Part shown: positions 36,285 through 45,662 of the stretch, piece after piece
How the letters are laid out: each line of letters begins with the position of its first letter
Numbering within the stretch: the first letter of the stretch is position 1
Program-made: the position numbers and the translations under genes
Source: Pseudofrankia sp. DC12
GTDB lineage: Bacteria; Actinomycetota; Actinomycetes; Frankiales; Frankiaceae
Direction of reading: 5' to 3'
NCBI RefSeq assembly: GCF_000966285.1
Contig: NZ_KQ031391.1
Span: 2,825,208-2,889,207, forward strand
DNA: 64,000 nucleotides
Notes under the pieces: model-generated
The model's input: only the letters and a program-made list of their open reading frames with translations
Told to the model about the DNA's origin: nothing
Database searches by the model: none

Positions 36285-37420
36285 GTGTCACGTGCCCCTT
36301 CCGCCTCTACCAGCGTAACACGCACGCATCGCTGCAGGTCAGACGCATGCTGGGTCGCGTTGATCCAGTAGCGTCCTCGGGCCGGCGCACCGGAGTGTTC
36401 TGACCACTCTCCGCAGACCGCGAACACCCCTCGGCGCGGGCTCGCGCCGAGGGGTCCCGGACCACCGGCCGAACTGACCGAACTGTCCGAACTGCCGCCC
36501 GACCTGCTGAAACGCGCGCCACATCGGCCGGGTCGACAGGCACCCCAGTCCGCCTGCGCCAGGCGGACCGCCGGTTGGCCCGCCGCCCTACCGTCGCAGC
36601 TGGATCTCCCCGCGGGCGCTCGGCGCGCCGCGGAGATCTCGAACACGGCGAACACTTCGGCGCGCCGCATTCTCCGGGGCGCACGCGGCCTCGGGCCAAG
36701 GGACCGAACAGGCCGGCAATACGGTCGCGGGGTGTAGCTAGGAGGTTGACAAAACCAGGATTTCTGTGCCGCGCCGCCCAACCACTGGTCAGGCCCATCG
36801 CCGGATCCGGTTGCCCGAGCGCTTCTTGATCGGTCGACGTCATCGGCCCCGTCATCGAACAGCCCGATCCACGACCACGGCAATCGGCCCGGAATGAATC
36901 GAGTGGGCCGGTCCTGACCGAGCCGTTCCAGACCCTGGCAATCGGCCCGCCACGCCGGCACCCGGGTCCCTGGCCCGGCACCCGGGTCCCTGGCCCGGCA
37001 CCCGGATTCAGCGGCCCAGCACCCGCGCCACCAGGCTGACCACCCGCGTCGCGACGACGAGTCACACCTCCTGGCCGCGGGTCCCGGTCGCTCGCAGCCA
37101 CTAGGCATGACTCACCAGATCCAGCACCGCCGCCTGGCGCACTCACCCGCCCGACCCGCCGGATGGTGACACGGGGGTAGGTAGAAGGCACAACGGGTCA
37201 GTTTTCCCGGCCGGCGGGGAGGTTGGGATCACACCGCGCCCGTTGGAAGCGCCAGCGCGAGGCGCGTGCGGATAACAGGTGGCTAGTCTTAGCGCCGAGC
37301 AGCCCAAGGCGCCCCCCGCGCGGCCGTGGCACCGGCCCGGAAGGTCCCACGGCTGCACCACTGGACCAGCGTGGGCGCCCATCCGGGTGCCGGCGCCCGC
37401 ACGACAGGAGTCACCGAGCC
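36285..37420. other. Long divergent intergenic region carD/lpqE
   Basis: 1.1 kb without a recognised gene. Open frames exist on the minus strand but translate to Arg/Gly/Pro-rich sequence. It must hold the promoters of carD (left) and the lipoprotein-radA-disA group (right). It contains direct repeats: a 20-bp unit at 36961-37005 and scattered gaactg repeats near 36472-36495. Confidence 0.45.
36961..37005. repeat. 20-bp tandem repeat
   Basis: Two exact copies of cccgggtccctggcccggca followed by a partial third (cccgg). Each copy contains a short palindrome (cccggg), so the array could fold. It lies in the carD/lpqE divergent region. Confidence 0.85.
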
Positions 37421-38167
37421 GTGAGCCGCCGTCTGGGGGCGCGCAGCGTAGCCTTCCCGCGCCGTCCCGCTGTGTTGCCCACCCTGCCCACCTCCCGCGC
37501 CGTTTCGGTCGATCACGGCCAGACGCGGGACCGGGCCGCCGCCCATCCGCTGCGGCGTGGCGCGGTGACGCTGGCTGCCGCCGCGTTGCTGGGCGCGCCC
37601 GCGCTCGCGGCCTGCGCGAGCGGCAACGACGCGATGACCAACCTCGCGCGCACGACGACGAACACCGCCAACGGTGCCGTCGGCACGATCAACCTGCGCA
37701 ACGTCTACGTGGCCGGCCCGGTCAGCCAGGGCGGCGATGCCCAGGTGATCTCGGCCCTCTTCAACGGCGGGACCCAGGACGACTCCCTGGTCGCCATCTC
37801 GTCTCCCGACGCGACCGGCGGCACCCCGGGCAGCCCGGCCACCCTCGCGCCCGCCGGCGGCCAGATCTACATCGCCAACGGATCCGCCCCGACGCTGACC
37901 GGCCTGAAGAAGAACCTGGCGATCGGCACCGCGACGAAGGTGACCTTCACGTTCGCCAAGGCCGGCGCCGTCACCCTGGACGTGCCGGTCGAGGCGCCGC
38001 TGCCGGGCGCCTCCGCCGCGCCGTCGGTGACCGCTCCCGCGACGACCGCCGCGGTGACCCCGACGGCAACCGGCACGGCCCTCGCGGGCGTCACGCCGAC
38101 CGCCGGCGCCACGGCGACGACCGGGATCACCCCGACCTTCGCGTCGACGGCCACCGCCACTCCCTGA
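37421..38167 (+). CDS. LpqE-like lipoprotein
   Basis: 248 residues from the GTG at 37421 (CAGGAG upstream). The N-terminus is unusually long before the lipobox: a basic segment (HPLRRGAVTLAAAALLGAPA) and LAAC near residue 65. The mature part (INLRNVYVAGPVSQGGDAQV, ALFNGGTQDDSLVAISSPDA, GLKKNLAIGTATKVTFTFAK) is a beta-sandwich of the PCuAC-like type seen in LpqE. It ends in a Thr/Ala/Pro-rich tail. In M. tuberculosis LpqE lies in the same place, between carD and radA. Function is unknown; the Met/His copper ligands of true PCuAC proteins are not seen. Confidence 0.75.
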   Translation: MSRRLGARSVAFPRRPAVLPTLPTSRAVSVDHGQTRDRAAAHPLRRGAVTLAAAALLGAPALAACASGNDAMTNLARTTTNTANGAVGTINLRNVYVAGPVSQGGDAQVISALFNGGTQDDSLVAISSPDATGGTPGSPATLAPAGGQIYIANGSAPTLTGLKKNLAIGTATKVTFTFAKAGAVTLDVPVEAPLPGASAAPSVTAPATTAAVTPTATGTALAGVTPTAGATATTGITPTFASTATATP

Positions 38168-38283
38168 CCCACGGCTCAAGCTGAGCCACCGGCCCGCTGG
38201 GAACAGCGACGCACCGCGAGCAGACCGGCCGGCTGAGCAGACCGGCCGGCTGAGGAACCAGGCTGGCCCCGCGCCGGCCAGAC

Positions 38284-39795
38284 ATGTCGGACCCGACGGC
38301 TACGGTCAGCGGCATGGTGGTTGTGGGCTCCAGCGGCAGTGGGTCGGCCAGCAGGCGGGCGGCCGGCAGCGGCGCGTCCGGCCGGTCACGGGCCGACGGC
38401 GGCTTCCGCTGCGGTGAGTGCGGGGCCGAGTCGATCCGGTGGGCCGGCCGATGCTCCCGTTGCCAGGCCTGGGGCACGCTGGAGGCGCAGAAGGCGGCGC
38501 CCCGCCGGGCGGCTGTAGCGGGCTCGGGCGCGACCGCCCCGGCGACGGTGACGACACCGGCCAAGCCGGTCACCGAGGTCGACCCGTCGCCCGCGGCGCG
38601 CAGGTCGACCGGTGTCGACGAGCTCGACCGGGTGCTCGGCGGCGGTGTCGTCGCCGGCGCCGTCATCCTGCTCGCCGGCGAGCCCGGGGTGGGCAAGTCG
38701 ACGCTTCTGCTGGAGGTCGCGGCGCGCGGTGCCCAGGCCGGCCATCGGGCCCTCGTCGTCACCGGTGAGGAGTCGGTCGCCCAGGTGCGGCTGCGCGCCG
38801 GGCGCACCGGGACGCTGCACGCCGACCTGTGGCTGGCGGCCGAGACCGACCTGGGCGCGCTGCTCGGCCACGTCGAGGAGGTCCAGCCGACGCTGCTGGT
38901 CGTCGACTCGGTCCAGACGATCTCCTCGGCCGGGGTGGACGGTGTCGCCGGTGGCGTCACCCAGGTCCGCGAGGTGGCGGCCGCGTTGATCCGCGCGGCC
39001 AAGGCGTTGGGGCTGGCGACGATCCTGGTCGGGCACGTGACGAAGGACGGCTCCGTCGCCGGGCCGCGGCTGCTGGAGCACCTCGTCGACGTGGTGCTGC
39101 ACTTCGAGGGCGACCAGCAGACCGCACTCCGGATGATCCGTTCGGTCAAGAACCGGTACGGGCCGACCGACGAGGTCGGCTGCTTCGAGATGAACGAGAA
39201 CGGGATCTGGGGCATCGCCGATCCCAGCGGCCTGTTCCTGTCGCGGGGGGCGACGGCGAGCGCCGTGCCCGGCGTCTGCGTCACCGTCATGGTGGAGGGG
39301 CGCAGGCCGCTGGTGGCCGAGGTGCAGGCGCTGGTGGCGCCGCAGAGCCATGGGCGCGGCGGCGGAGCGGGGGCGCCCGCTCCCCCGCCGCCCAGGCGGG
39401 CCGTGTCCGGGCTCGACGGCTCCAGGGTCGCGATGATCACCGCGGTGCTCCAGAAGCGCTCCGGCTTCGGGATGCTCGGTGGCGCCGACATCTTCACCGC
39501 GTCGGTCGGCGGGGTACGGCTGCACGAGCCGGCCGCCGACCTGGCCGTCGCGCTCGCCATGGTGAGCTCCGCCCAGGACCGGCCCGTCCCGCCGGACCTC
39601 ATCGCCCTCGGCGAGGTCGGGCTCACCGGCGAGATCCGCGCGGTCAGCGGGGTTGAGCGCCGGCTCGCCGCGGCCGCGCGGCTCGGCTTCCGCCGGGCCC
39701 TGGTTCCTCGGATGTCCGGGATGATCCCGGATGGCATGACGGTGACCGAGGCGACGGACCTGAATACCGCGATCGCGAACATGTACAACGGATAG
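38284..39795 (+). CDS. radA: DNA repair protein RadA (Sms)
   Basis: 503 residues (a second Met at residue 11 is possible as start). The zinc finger is C43, C46, C57, C60 (FRCGECG...CSRC). Walker A is GEPGVGKST (132-140), followed by LVVDSVQ and the RadA-specific KNRYG motif (289-293). The C-terminal Lon-protease-like domain (LGGADIFTASVGGVRLHEPA, LGEVGLTGEIRAVSGVERRL) is complete apart from catalytic Lon residues not expected here. It helps branch migration in recombination. A Pro/Gly/Ala insert lies at about 358-373. disA follows. Confidence 0.95.
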   Translation: MSDPTATVSGMVVVGSSGSGSASRRAAGSGASGRSRADGGFRCGECGAESIRWAGRCSRCQAWGTLEAQKAAPRRAAVAGSGATAPATVTTPAKPVTEVDPSPAARRSTGVDELDRVLGGGVVAGAVILLAGEPGVGKSTLLLEVAARGAQAGHRALVVTGEESVAQVRLRAGRTGTLHADLWLAAETDLGALLGHVEEVQPTLLVVDSVQTISSAGVDGVAGGVTQVREVAAALIRAAKALGLATILVGHVTKDGSVAGPRLLEHLVDVVLHFEGDQQTALRMIRSVKNRYGPTDEVGCFEMNENGIWGIADPSGLFLSRGATASAVPGVCVTVMVEGRRPLVAEVQALVAPQSHGRGGGAGAPAPPPPRRAVSGLDGSRVAMITAVLQKRSGFGMLGGADIFTASVGGVRLHEPAADLAVALAMVSSAQDRPVPPDLIALGEVGLTGEIRAVSGVERRLAAAARLGFRRALVPRMSGMIPDGMTVTEATDLNTAIANMYNG

Positions 39796-40100
39796 CGCGA
39801 AGGACGACAGAGCAACCCCGCTTGTGCCGCTTCCGGCGGGCTTCCGGTTACCCGCACCGATCCGCGTCCCGGTCACAGCGCTTGGAAATCCTCGGACGCC
39901 CGGTTCGATTCGGCCTCAAGGTCACCACAAACAGCGCATTCAGCCAGATGCTCAACGGCCGGCCGGAGTACCTGAGCCGGAGGCCGTCCGTAGTGGTACC
40001 GAGCGCCTGGATACGATTACCACCGCGGCAGGAGATCACCCCCGGTCGACGAGACATAGTGGGTCGTCCCGAGGGTCTCGGTAGGGAGTAGGGGAACCTG
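39796..40100. other. radA-disA spacer
   Basis: 305 bp without a gene, less GC-rich around 39900-40020. It likely contains a separate disA promoter. Its last bases (gtagggagtagggg) include the disA ribosome site. Confidence 0.4.
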
Positions 40101-41180
40101 ATGGCAGGACCACCCGGGGATGACGCCTTCCGGGCCACACTGGCCGCCGTGGCGCCGGGAACCCCCTTTCGGGACGGCCTCGAGCGCATCCTCCGCGGCC
40201 ACACCGGCGCGCTGATCGTCCTCGGCCACGACAAGGTCGTGGAAGGGGTCTGCACCGGCGGCTTCCAGCTGGACGTGGAGTTCTCCGCGACCCGCCTGCG
40301 CGAGCTGGCCAAGATGGACGGCGCCATCGTCGTCTCCACCGACCTGAACCGGATCGTGCGGGCCGCGGTCCACCTGGTGCCCGACCCGACGATCCCGACC
40401 GAGGAGTCCGGCACCCGCCACCGCACCGCCGAGCGGGTGGCCCGCCAGACCACGCTGCCGGTGATCTCGGTGAGCCAGTCGATGCGGATCATCGCGCTGT
40501 ACGTCGGCGGCCGCCGCTACGTGCTGGATGACTCGGCCGCGATCCTCTCCCGGGCGAACCAGGCGCTGGCGACCCTGGAGCGCTACAAGCAGCGCCTCGA
40601 CGAGGTCGCGGGCACGCTGTCCGCGCTGGAGATCGAGGACCTGGTCACCGTCCGGGACGCGATCTCGGTGCTGCAGCGCCTCGAGATGGTCCGCCGGATC
40701 GCGGACGAGATCGAGGGCTACGTCGTCGAGCTCGGCACCGACGGCCGGCTGCTGTCGCTGCAGCTCGAGGAGCTGATGGCGGGCGTCGAGACCGAGCGTG
40801 AGCTGACGGTGCGCGACTACCAGCCCGTCGGCGCGAAGGTCGGCTCCCCGGCCGAGGTGCTCACCGACCTGGCCGCGATGTCCGCCACCGATCTGCTGGA
40901 CCTGACGGCGCTGGCCCGCGCGCTCGGCTTCGGCTCGGGCGCGGACGCGCTGGACCGCCAGATCAGCCCACGGGGCTACCGGATGCTCGCCAAGATCCCC
41001 CGCCTTCCCCGGCTGATCGTCGACCGTCTCGTCGACCACTTCACCACCCTGCAGAAGCTGCTCGCCGCCGGCGTCGACGACCTCCAGGCGGTCGAGGGCG
41101 TGGGCGAGACCCGCGCCAAGGCCGTCCGCGAAGGCCTGTCCCGCCTGGCCGAGTCCTCCATCCTGGAGCGCTACGCCTAG
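40101..41180 (+). CDS. disA: DNA integrity scanning protein DisA (diadenylate cyclase)
   Basis: 359 residues. The N-terminal DAC domain has both signature motifs, DGA (73-75, KMDGAIVVS) and RHR (GTRHRTAER, about 106-108), so it should make c-di-AMP from two ATP. A long helical spine follows ([20 protein letters not shown]). The C-terminal HhH DNA-binding domain is [20 protein letters not shown] and [19 protein letters not shown]. The octamer scans DNA and links repair state to c-di-AMP. It is placed next to radA, as in most actinobacteria and Bacillus. Confidence 0.96.
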   Translation: MAGPPGDDAFRATLAAVAPGTPFRDGLERILRGHTGALIVLGHDKVVEGVCTGGFQLDVEFSATRLRELAKMDGAIVVSTDLNRIVRAAVHLVPDPTIPTEESGTRHRTAERVARQTTLPVISVSQSMRIIALYVGGRRYVLDDSAAILSRANQALATLERYKQRLDEVAGTLSALEIEDLVTVRDAISVLQRLEMVRRIADEIEGYVVELGTDGRLLSLQLEELMAGVETERELTVRDYQPVGAKVGSPAEVLTDLAAMSATDLLDLTALARALGFGSGADALDRQISPRGYRMLAKIPRLPRLIVDRLVDHFTTLQKLLAAGVDDLQAVEGVGETRAKAVREGLSRLAESSILERYA

Positions 41181-41510
41181 CTCCGGGCACGACGAGGCCG
41201 GTCCTCCCGCCGGACGGCTGGCTGGCTGGCTTCGCCAAGCAGATTGGCATTTTGGCCCGCCGAGGGATCCTGCTGGCCAATTACACGCAGCTACGATTCG
41301 GCCGGGGCTGGCCGCCGATCAGGGGGCGAGCGGTCGCTCCGGCGTCCGTTATGCGGCGTATGTCTGGGCGCCTCTTCTAGATCACCGAGGCTCTCCCGAA
41401 TTGGCCAGCAGGGTCCCGAGGGTCGCGATGTCACCTCGCGCCCGATATTTACCTTTTATCCATTCGTGTCATTGCAGCGCGGCAAGCAGTGCGAAACCGA
41501 CGATTGCGCC
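41181..41510. other. Intergenic, no gene recognised
   Basis: 330 bp after disA. It becomes AT-richer toward 41440-41480 (atatttaccttttatccatt), a likely promoter for the small SepF-like gene and mutY. Confidence 0.4.
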
Positions 41511-42098
41511 ATGACGCGCACCAGCAGTGCGACGCCTGATGAGCCCGAGGTAGTCGTCGTCCGCCGCTACAACGACGCCCGGCTCGTCGGCGAGGCCCTC
41601 CGCGAGCGAGGTATCGTTCTCGTGGATCTACGGTCTCTTGACGACGAGACCGACGGCCGGCGAATCCTGGATTTCTGCGCCGGCGCCGCGTTCACGATGC
41701 TGGCAAGCGCCGGAGCTGCGTCGGCGCTACGCCGACTAGCCTCCGTGACCGTCAGGGTCGGTGAGCTCGCGGCCACGGCGCTGAGGTCCGGCAGGCCGGC
41801 GCAGCAACGGCCTGCTAGCCGGCCGGGGCCGTACTGGCACGATGGTCAACGATGGATCGCAATCAGGACGCACGCACCCCGGCAGCCGCCGCGCACCCGC
41901 CAGCCGCGGACGTCGTCGGGGTCGACGCCGCCGGTGCGACCGGCATCGTGCGCGCAGCGGCCGTCGGCGACCAGCCATTCGCCGAGCCGGTGCTGGAGTG
42001 GTTCGGGCTGGTGGCCCGGGAGCTTCCGTGGCGGCGGCCGGAGGCTGGGCCGTGGGCGGTGCTGGTCAGCGAGGTCATGCTGCAGCAGACGCCGGTGA
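41511..42098 (+). CDS. SepF-like (DUF552) domain protein
   Basis: The first 95 residues from the ATG at 41511 (VVVVRRYNDARLVGEALRER, then GIVLVDLRSLDDETDGRRIL and DFCAGAAFTMLASAG) resemble the SepF fold, which tethers FtsZ to the membrane. The last SepF strand is degenerate. The open frame then continues to 42098 through Arg/Pro/Ser-rich sequence and overlaps the first 247 bp of mutY in another frame. The true protein may therefore be shorter in a different frame or damaged. It is not in a cell-division cluster, so it would be an accessory paralogue. Confidence 0.5.
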   Translation: MTRTSSATPDEPEVVVVRRYNDARLVGEALRERGIVLVDLRSLDDETDGRRILDFCAGAAFTMLASAGAASALRRLASVTVRVGELAATALRSGRPAQQRPASRPGPYWHDGQRWIAIRTHAPRQPPRTRQPRTSSGSTPPVRPASCAQRPSATSHSPSRCWSGSGWWPGSFRGGGRRLGRGRCWSARSCCSRRR

Positions 42099-42862
42099 AC
42101 CGGGTACTGCCGGCCTATGAGGCCTGGCTCGCCAGGTGGCCCGATCCGGCCGCGCTCGCCGCCGAGCCGTCGGGCGAGGCCGTACGGATGTGGGGCCGGC
42201 TCGGCTACCCGCGTCGGGCGCTAAGGCTGCACCAGGCGGCCACGGCCATCGTCGAGCGCCATGGGGGCGCTGTCCCGGACAACCTCGACGATCTGCTCGC
42301 TCTGCCCGGCATAGGCACCTACACCGCGCGGGCGGTGACTGCCTTCGCCTTCCGGCAGCGGCAACCCGTCATCGACGTAAACGTCCGCCGCCTGGTCGCT
42401 CGGGCCATCGAGGGCCGGGCCGAAGGGCCGGTGGCCGTCAGCCGGAAGGATCTGGACCTCGTCGAGGACCTGCTGCCGGCCGACGCGGAGACGGCGGCCC
42501 GGGCCAGCGCCGCGTTCATGGAGCTCGGCGCGCTGGTCTGCGTCGCACGGGCGCCGCGGTGCTCGGGCTGCCCGGTCCGGAAGCGTTGCGCCTGGCTGCT
42601 GGCCGGCAGCCCTCCGGCCGACGGCCCGGCCCGCAAGCCGCAAGGCTACGCCGGCACCGACCGCCAGGTTCGCGGCCGGCTGCTCGCCGTGCTGCGGGAC
42701 GCCGACGGCCCAGTCGACGCCACGTTGCTGGACGCTGTCTGGGACGAGCCGGTCCAGCGCGACCGGGCGCTGCGCGGCCTGCTCGACGACGGCCTCGCCG
42801 TGGCCCTCGCCCCCGGTGTCTTCGCCCTTCCCGGCGGCACCCCAGCCGGTTCGGCTCGGTAG
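41852..42862 (+). CDS. mutY: A/G-specific adenine glycosylase MutY
   Basis: 336 residues. The HhH-GPD fold is recognisable from LEWFGLVARELPWRRPEAGP onward. The catalytic Glu is in SEVMLQQT (E74), the HhH is LPGIGTYTARA, and the catalytic Asp is in VIDVNVRR (D175). An iron-sulfur loop C-X6-C-X2-C-X5-C is at 230-246 (CVARAPRCSGCPVRKRC). It removes A opposite 8-oxoG. The first 45 residues are Ala-rich and overlap the preceding open frame, so the start may be later (a GTG near 41991). The C-terminal part is short, without an evident Nudix-like 8-oxoG recognition domain. Confidence 0.93.
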   Translation: MDRNQDARTPAAAAHPPAADVVGVDAAGATGIVRAAAVGDQPFAEPVLEWFGLVARELPWRRPEAGPWAVLVSEVMLQQTPVNRVLPAYEAWLARWPDPAALAAEPSGEAVRMWGRLGYPRRALRLHQAATAIVERHGGAVPDNLDDLLALPGIGTYTARAVTAFAFRQRQPVIDVNVRRLVARAIEGRAEGPVAVSRKDLDLVEDLLPADAETAARASAAFMELGALVCVARAPRCSGCPVRKRCAWLLAGSPPADGPARKPQGYAGTDRQVRGRLLAVLRDADGPVDATLLDAVWDEPVQRDRALRGLLDDGLAVALAPGVFALPGGTPAGSAR

Positions 42863-42881
42863 CCCGCCCCGGCCGAGGCCG

Positions 42882-43718
42882 TCAGGATGCCGGGACATGG
42901 TAGCGGTAGCCGACGCCGCGGACGCTCTCGATGGACCACGGCGTCTCGGCCGTGTCACCGAGCCGGCGGCGCAGCCTGCGGACGTGCACGGCGAGGGTGT
43001 TGGAGTCCATCTGGGAGGTGCCCCAGACTAGCTCCAGCAGGCTTTCCCGGGGCACCACCCGGCCGGCCCGCTCCAGCAGCACGCGCAGCAACCGGAACTC
43101 CCGCGGCGGCACGGCCACCGGCGTCCCGTCGACCCGCACCTGGTGAGCGCCGATGTCGAGCGACACCGCACCCACCCGCAGCACCTCCGGGTCGGTCTCC
43201 CCCACCGGGACGCCGGCCCAGCCGCCGGCCTGTGCGGCCGGTCGAGGCCGGCCCGGTCCCAGGGCCGAAGCATCCGCAGCACCGCGCGCCGTAGCAAGAC
43301 CGTCCGCCGGCAGGCCGGCCAACGCGAGCACCTCGGCGACGAGATAGGGCTTGGCGACGCAGGCACTCGCGCCGGCCTCCAGGCCGTCGGCGGCCTGGGC
43401 GAGGTCGTCCGGCCCGAGGCCGAGCAGGATGGTCACCTCGCCGCGGCCCCGCATCGCCCGCAGCGCCCGGACGACCCCGATACCGTCGAGCACCGGCAGG
43501 TTCGCGCCGACGAGGACGACGGAGGGAACCAGCCGTCCGGCCTCCAGCAGCGCGAGAGCACCGTCGCCGACGACCCGGACCTCGGCACCCCGGGCGGCGA
43601 AGGCGGCGACGAGGGTGTCGTCCACCTCCGCGTCGGCGACGAGCACCACCGCCGTCGCCGCGGCCGAAGCCGCGGCGGGCGGCGCATCGGGTGCTCCCGC
43701 CTCGACGGGCAGGGGCAT
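42882..43718 (-). CDS. OmpR-type regulator with degenerate receiver
   Basis: 278 residues starting 2 bp after the pstB stop. The N-terminal receiver keeps the fold (VVLVADAEVDDTLVAAFAAR, VVLVGANLPVLDGIGVVRAL, CVAKPYL), but the phospho-acceptor Asp position reads Gly-Ala (LVGANLPVLDG), so normal phosphorylation is unlikely. The C-terminal winged helix is intact: VDGTPVAVPPREFRLLRVLL, ESLLELVWGTSQMDSNTLAV and RRRLGDTAETPWSIESVRGV. Position behind pstB suggests a role in phosphate control, perhaps constitutive or driven by ligand or dimerisation. The linker is Gly/Pro-rich. Confidence 0.82.
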   Translation of the reverse strand: MPLPVEAGAPDAPPAAASAAATAVVLVADAEVDDTLVAAFAARGAEVRVVGDGALALLEAGRLVPSVVLVGANLPVLDGIGVVRALRAMRGRGEVTILLGLGPDDLAQAADGLEAGASACVAKPYLVAEVLALAGLPADGLATARGAADASALGPGRPRPAAQAGGWAGVPVGETDPEVLRVGAVSLDIGAHQVRVDGTPVAVPPREFRLLRVLLERAGRVVPRESLLELVWGTSQMDSNTLAVHVRRLRRRLGDTAETPWSIESVRGVGYRYHVPAS

Positions 43719-43720
43719 GC

Positions 43721-44497
43721 TCAGCCGAACCGTCCGGAGATGTAGTCCTCGGTCCGCTTCTCCGTCGGGTTGCTGAAGATCTTGGTGGTCTTGTCGTACT
43801 CGATCAGCTTGCCGGGCTGGCCGGTCGCCTCCAGCGAGAAGAACGCGGTCGCGTCGCTCACCCGGGACGCCTGCTGCATGTTGTGGGTGACGATCACGAT
43901 CGTGTAGCTGTTCTTCAGCTTCTGGATGAGGTCCTCGATCGCGAGGGTCGAGATCGGGTCGAGCGCGGAGCACGGCTCGTCCATGAGCAGCACCTCGGGC
44001 TCGACCGCGATGGCGCGCGCGATGCACAGCCGTTGCTGCTGGCCGCCCGAAAGGCCGGCGCCCGGCCGGCCGAGGCGGTCCTTGACCTCGTCCCAGAGGT
44101 TCGCGCCGCGCAGCGACTCCTCGACCCGCTCGTCGAGCAGCGCCTTCTTGCGGACGCCGTTGAGCTTCAGCCCGGCGATCACGTTCTCGTAGATCGACAT
44201 GGTCGGGAACGGGTTCGGCCGCTGGAAGACCATGCCGACCCGGCGACGCACGTTCACCGGGTCGACCCCGGGGCCGTACAGGTCCTCGCCGTCGAGCAGG
44301 ACCTTGCCCTCGACGCGAGCGCCCGGGATGACCTCGTGCATCCGGTTCAGGGTGCGCAGCACGGTCGACTTGCCGCAGCCGGACGGGCCGATGAACGCGG
44401 TGACGTTCTTCGGCTCGATGGTGAGCGCGACCTGCGACACGGCCTTGAACTTGCCGTAGAAGATGTCGATGCCCTGGATATCGATTCGGGTCGCCAT
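43721..44497 (-). CDS. pstB: Phosphate ABC transporter ATPase PstB
   Basis: 258 residues, the standard length. Walker [10 protein letters not shown] (38-46), signature LSGGQQQRL, Walker [13 protein letters not shown] and H-loop TH(NMQQ) are all present. The PstB-typical stretches [20 protein letters not shown] and [20 protein letters not shown] are there too. It powers high-affinity phosphate import through PstC/PstA. It is the last transporter gene of pstS-pstC-pstA-pstB, 97 bp after pstA. No phoU adjoins it, unlike the E. coli operon. Confidence 0.97.
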   Translation of the reverse strand: MATRIDIQGIDIFYGKFKAVSQVALTIEPKNVTAFIGPSGCGKSTVLRTLNRMHEVIPGARVEGKVLLDGEDLYGPGVDPVNVRRRVGMVFQRPNPFPTMSIYENVIAGLKLNGVRKKALLDERVEESLRGANLWDEVKDRLGRPGAGLSGGQQQRLCIARAIAVEPEVLLMDEPCSALDPISTLAIEDLIQKLKNSYTIVIVTHNMQQASRVSDATAFFSLEATGQPGKLIEYDKTTKIFSNPTEKRTEDYISGRFG

Positions 44498-44594
44498 TGC
44501 TACCTCTGCTACCTGAGCCGCCGGGGCTCGCTCGACACGACGGTGAGTTCGGGTTGGGTCCGGGAAGGAATCGGGCTGAGCATTCCCCGGCCCG

Positions 44595-45662
44595 TCAGGC
44601 CTTGGCCCGGCGCGACACGAGCCGGGCGATGAGGTTGAGCAGCATGATCAGGATGATCAGCGTGAGCGCGCCGGCCCAGGCACGGGCAATCGCGGACGCC
44701 TGCGGCTTGGTGGCCTCGGTGAAGATGAAGATCGGCAGCGACGACTGGTGACCCACGAACGGGTTGGAGTTGATGTAGTCGTTGCCGAAGATCGTAAGGA
44801 GCAGCGGCGCCGTCTCGCCGGCCACCCGGGAGATGGCCAGCATGACGCCGGTCACAATGCCGGGCAGGGCGGTCGGGATGACGACCTTCATAATCGTCCG
44901 CCACCGCTCGATCCCGAGGGCGAAGCTCGCCTCACGCAGCTCGTTCGGGACGAGCTTGAGCATTTCCTCGGTCGAGCGGACCACCGTCGGGATCATCAGG
45001 ATGACCAGGGCGAGCGAGCCCGCGAATCCCGTCTGGTGCTGGTGCAGCAGCAGGATGTAGAAGGCGAAGATGAACAGGCCGGCGACGATTGACGGCAGGC
45101 CGGTCAGCACGTCGACGAAGAAGCTGATCGTCCGGCTCAGCCGGTTCCGCCGGCCGTACTCGACCAGGTAGACCGCGACGAGCACGCCGAACGGGATGGA
45201 GATCAGGCTGGCAAGGCCGATCTGCTCGAGCGTTCCGATCAGCGCCGCGTAGACCCCACCGCCGGCGTCACGGGCACTGATCCCCGCCATCGAGTGGGTG
45301 AGGAAGCTGATGTCCAGCCGGCTGGCGCCCTTGACGAGCACCTGGACCAGAACCGCGACCAGCGGGACGAGCGCCAGCAGCAGGGTGCCGAAGATGATGG
45401 TCCGCGCGAACCGGTCGACGGCGCGGCGGCCGCCCTCCACCAGAGTGGAGGCGATCGTCTGACCGATCCCGTAGAGCAGAATCGCGATCAGCCCGGTCTG
45501 GACCTTGCCCTGGATCGACGTGGCGAAGTACAGCACCAGGGCGACGGCGATCGCGCCGACGGCGACCGCCGGCAGCACGTACGCCGGAAGCTGGTTGCCC
45601 TTGAGGTGCAGATGGTCGTCGGACGGGGCGCCGGCCGGCGCCTCTGCGGTCGCAGTGGTCAC
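44595..45662 (-). CDS. pstA: Phosphate ABC transporter permease PstA
   Basis: 355 residues from a GTG that overlaps the pstC TGA (GTGA). Two extra hydrophobic segments at the N-terminus ([20 protein letters not shown] and the next helix) precede the usual six-helix permease. The EAA-type loop is [20 protein letters not shown]. It forms the membrane channel with PstC. Confidence 0.95.
   Translation of the reverse strand: MTTATAEAPAGAPSDDHLHLKGNQLPAYVLPAVAVGAIAVALVLYFATSIQGKVQTGLIAILLYGIGQTIASTLVEGGRRAVDRFARTIIFGTLLLALVPLVAVLVQVLVKGASRLDISFLTHSMAGISARDAGGGVYAALIGTLEQIGLASLISIPFGVLVAVYLVEYGRRNRLSRTISFFVDVLTGLPSIVAGLFIFAFYILLLHQHQTGFAGSLALVILMIPTVVRSTEEMLKLVPNELREASFALGIERWRTIMKVVIPTALPGIVTGVMLAISRVAGETAPLLLTIFGNDYINSNPFVGHQSSLPIFIFTEATKPQASAIARAWAGALTLIILIMLLNLIARLVSRRAKA

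Noticed and set aside
38127-39876. Long minus-strand frames opposite radA
   Set aside because: Shadow frames of a conserved gene with intact zinc-finger, Walker and KNRYG motifs.
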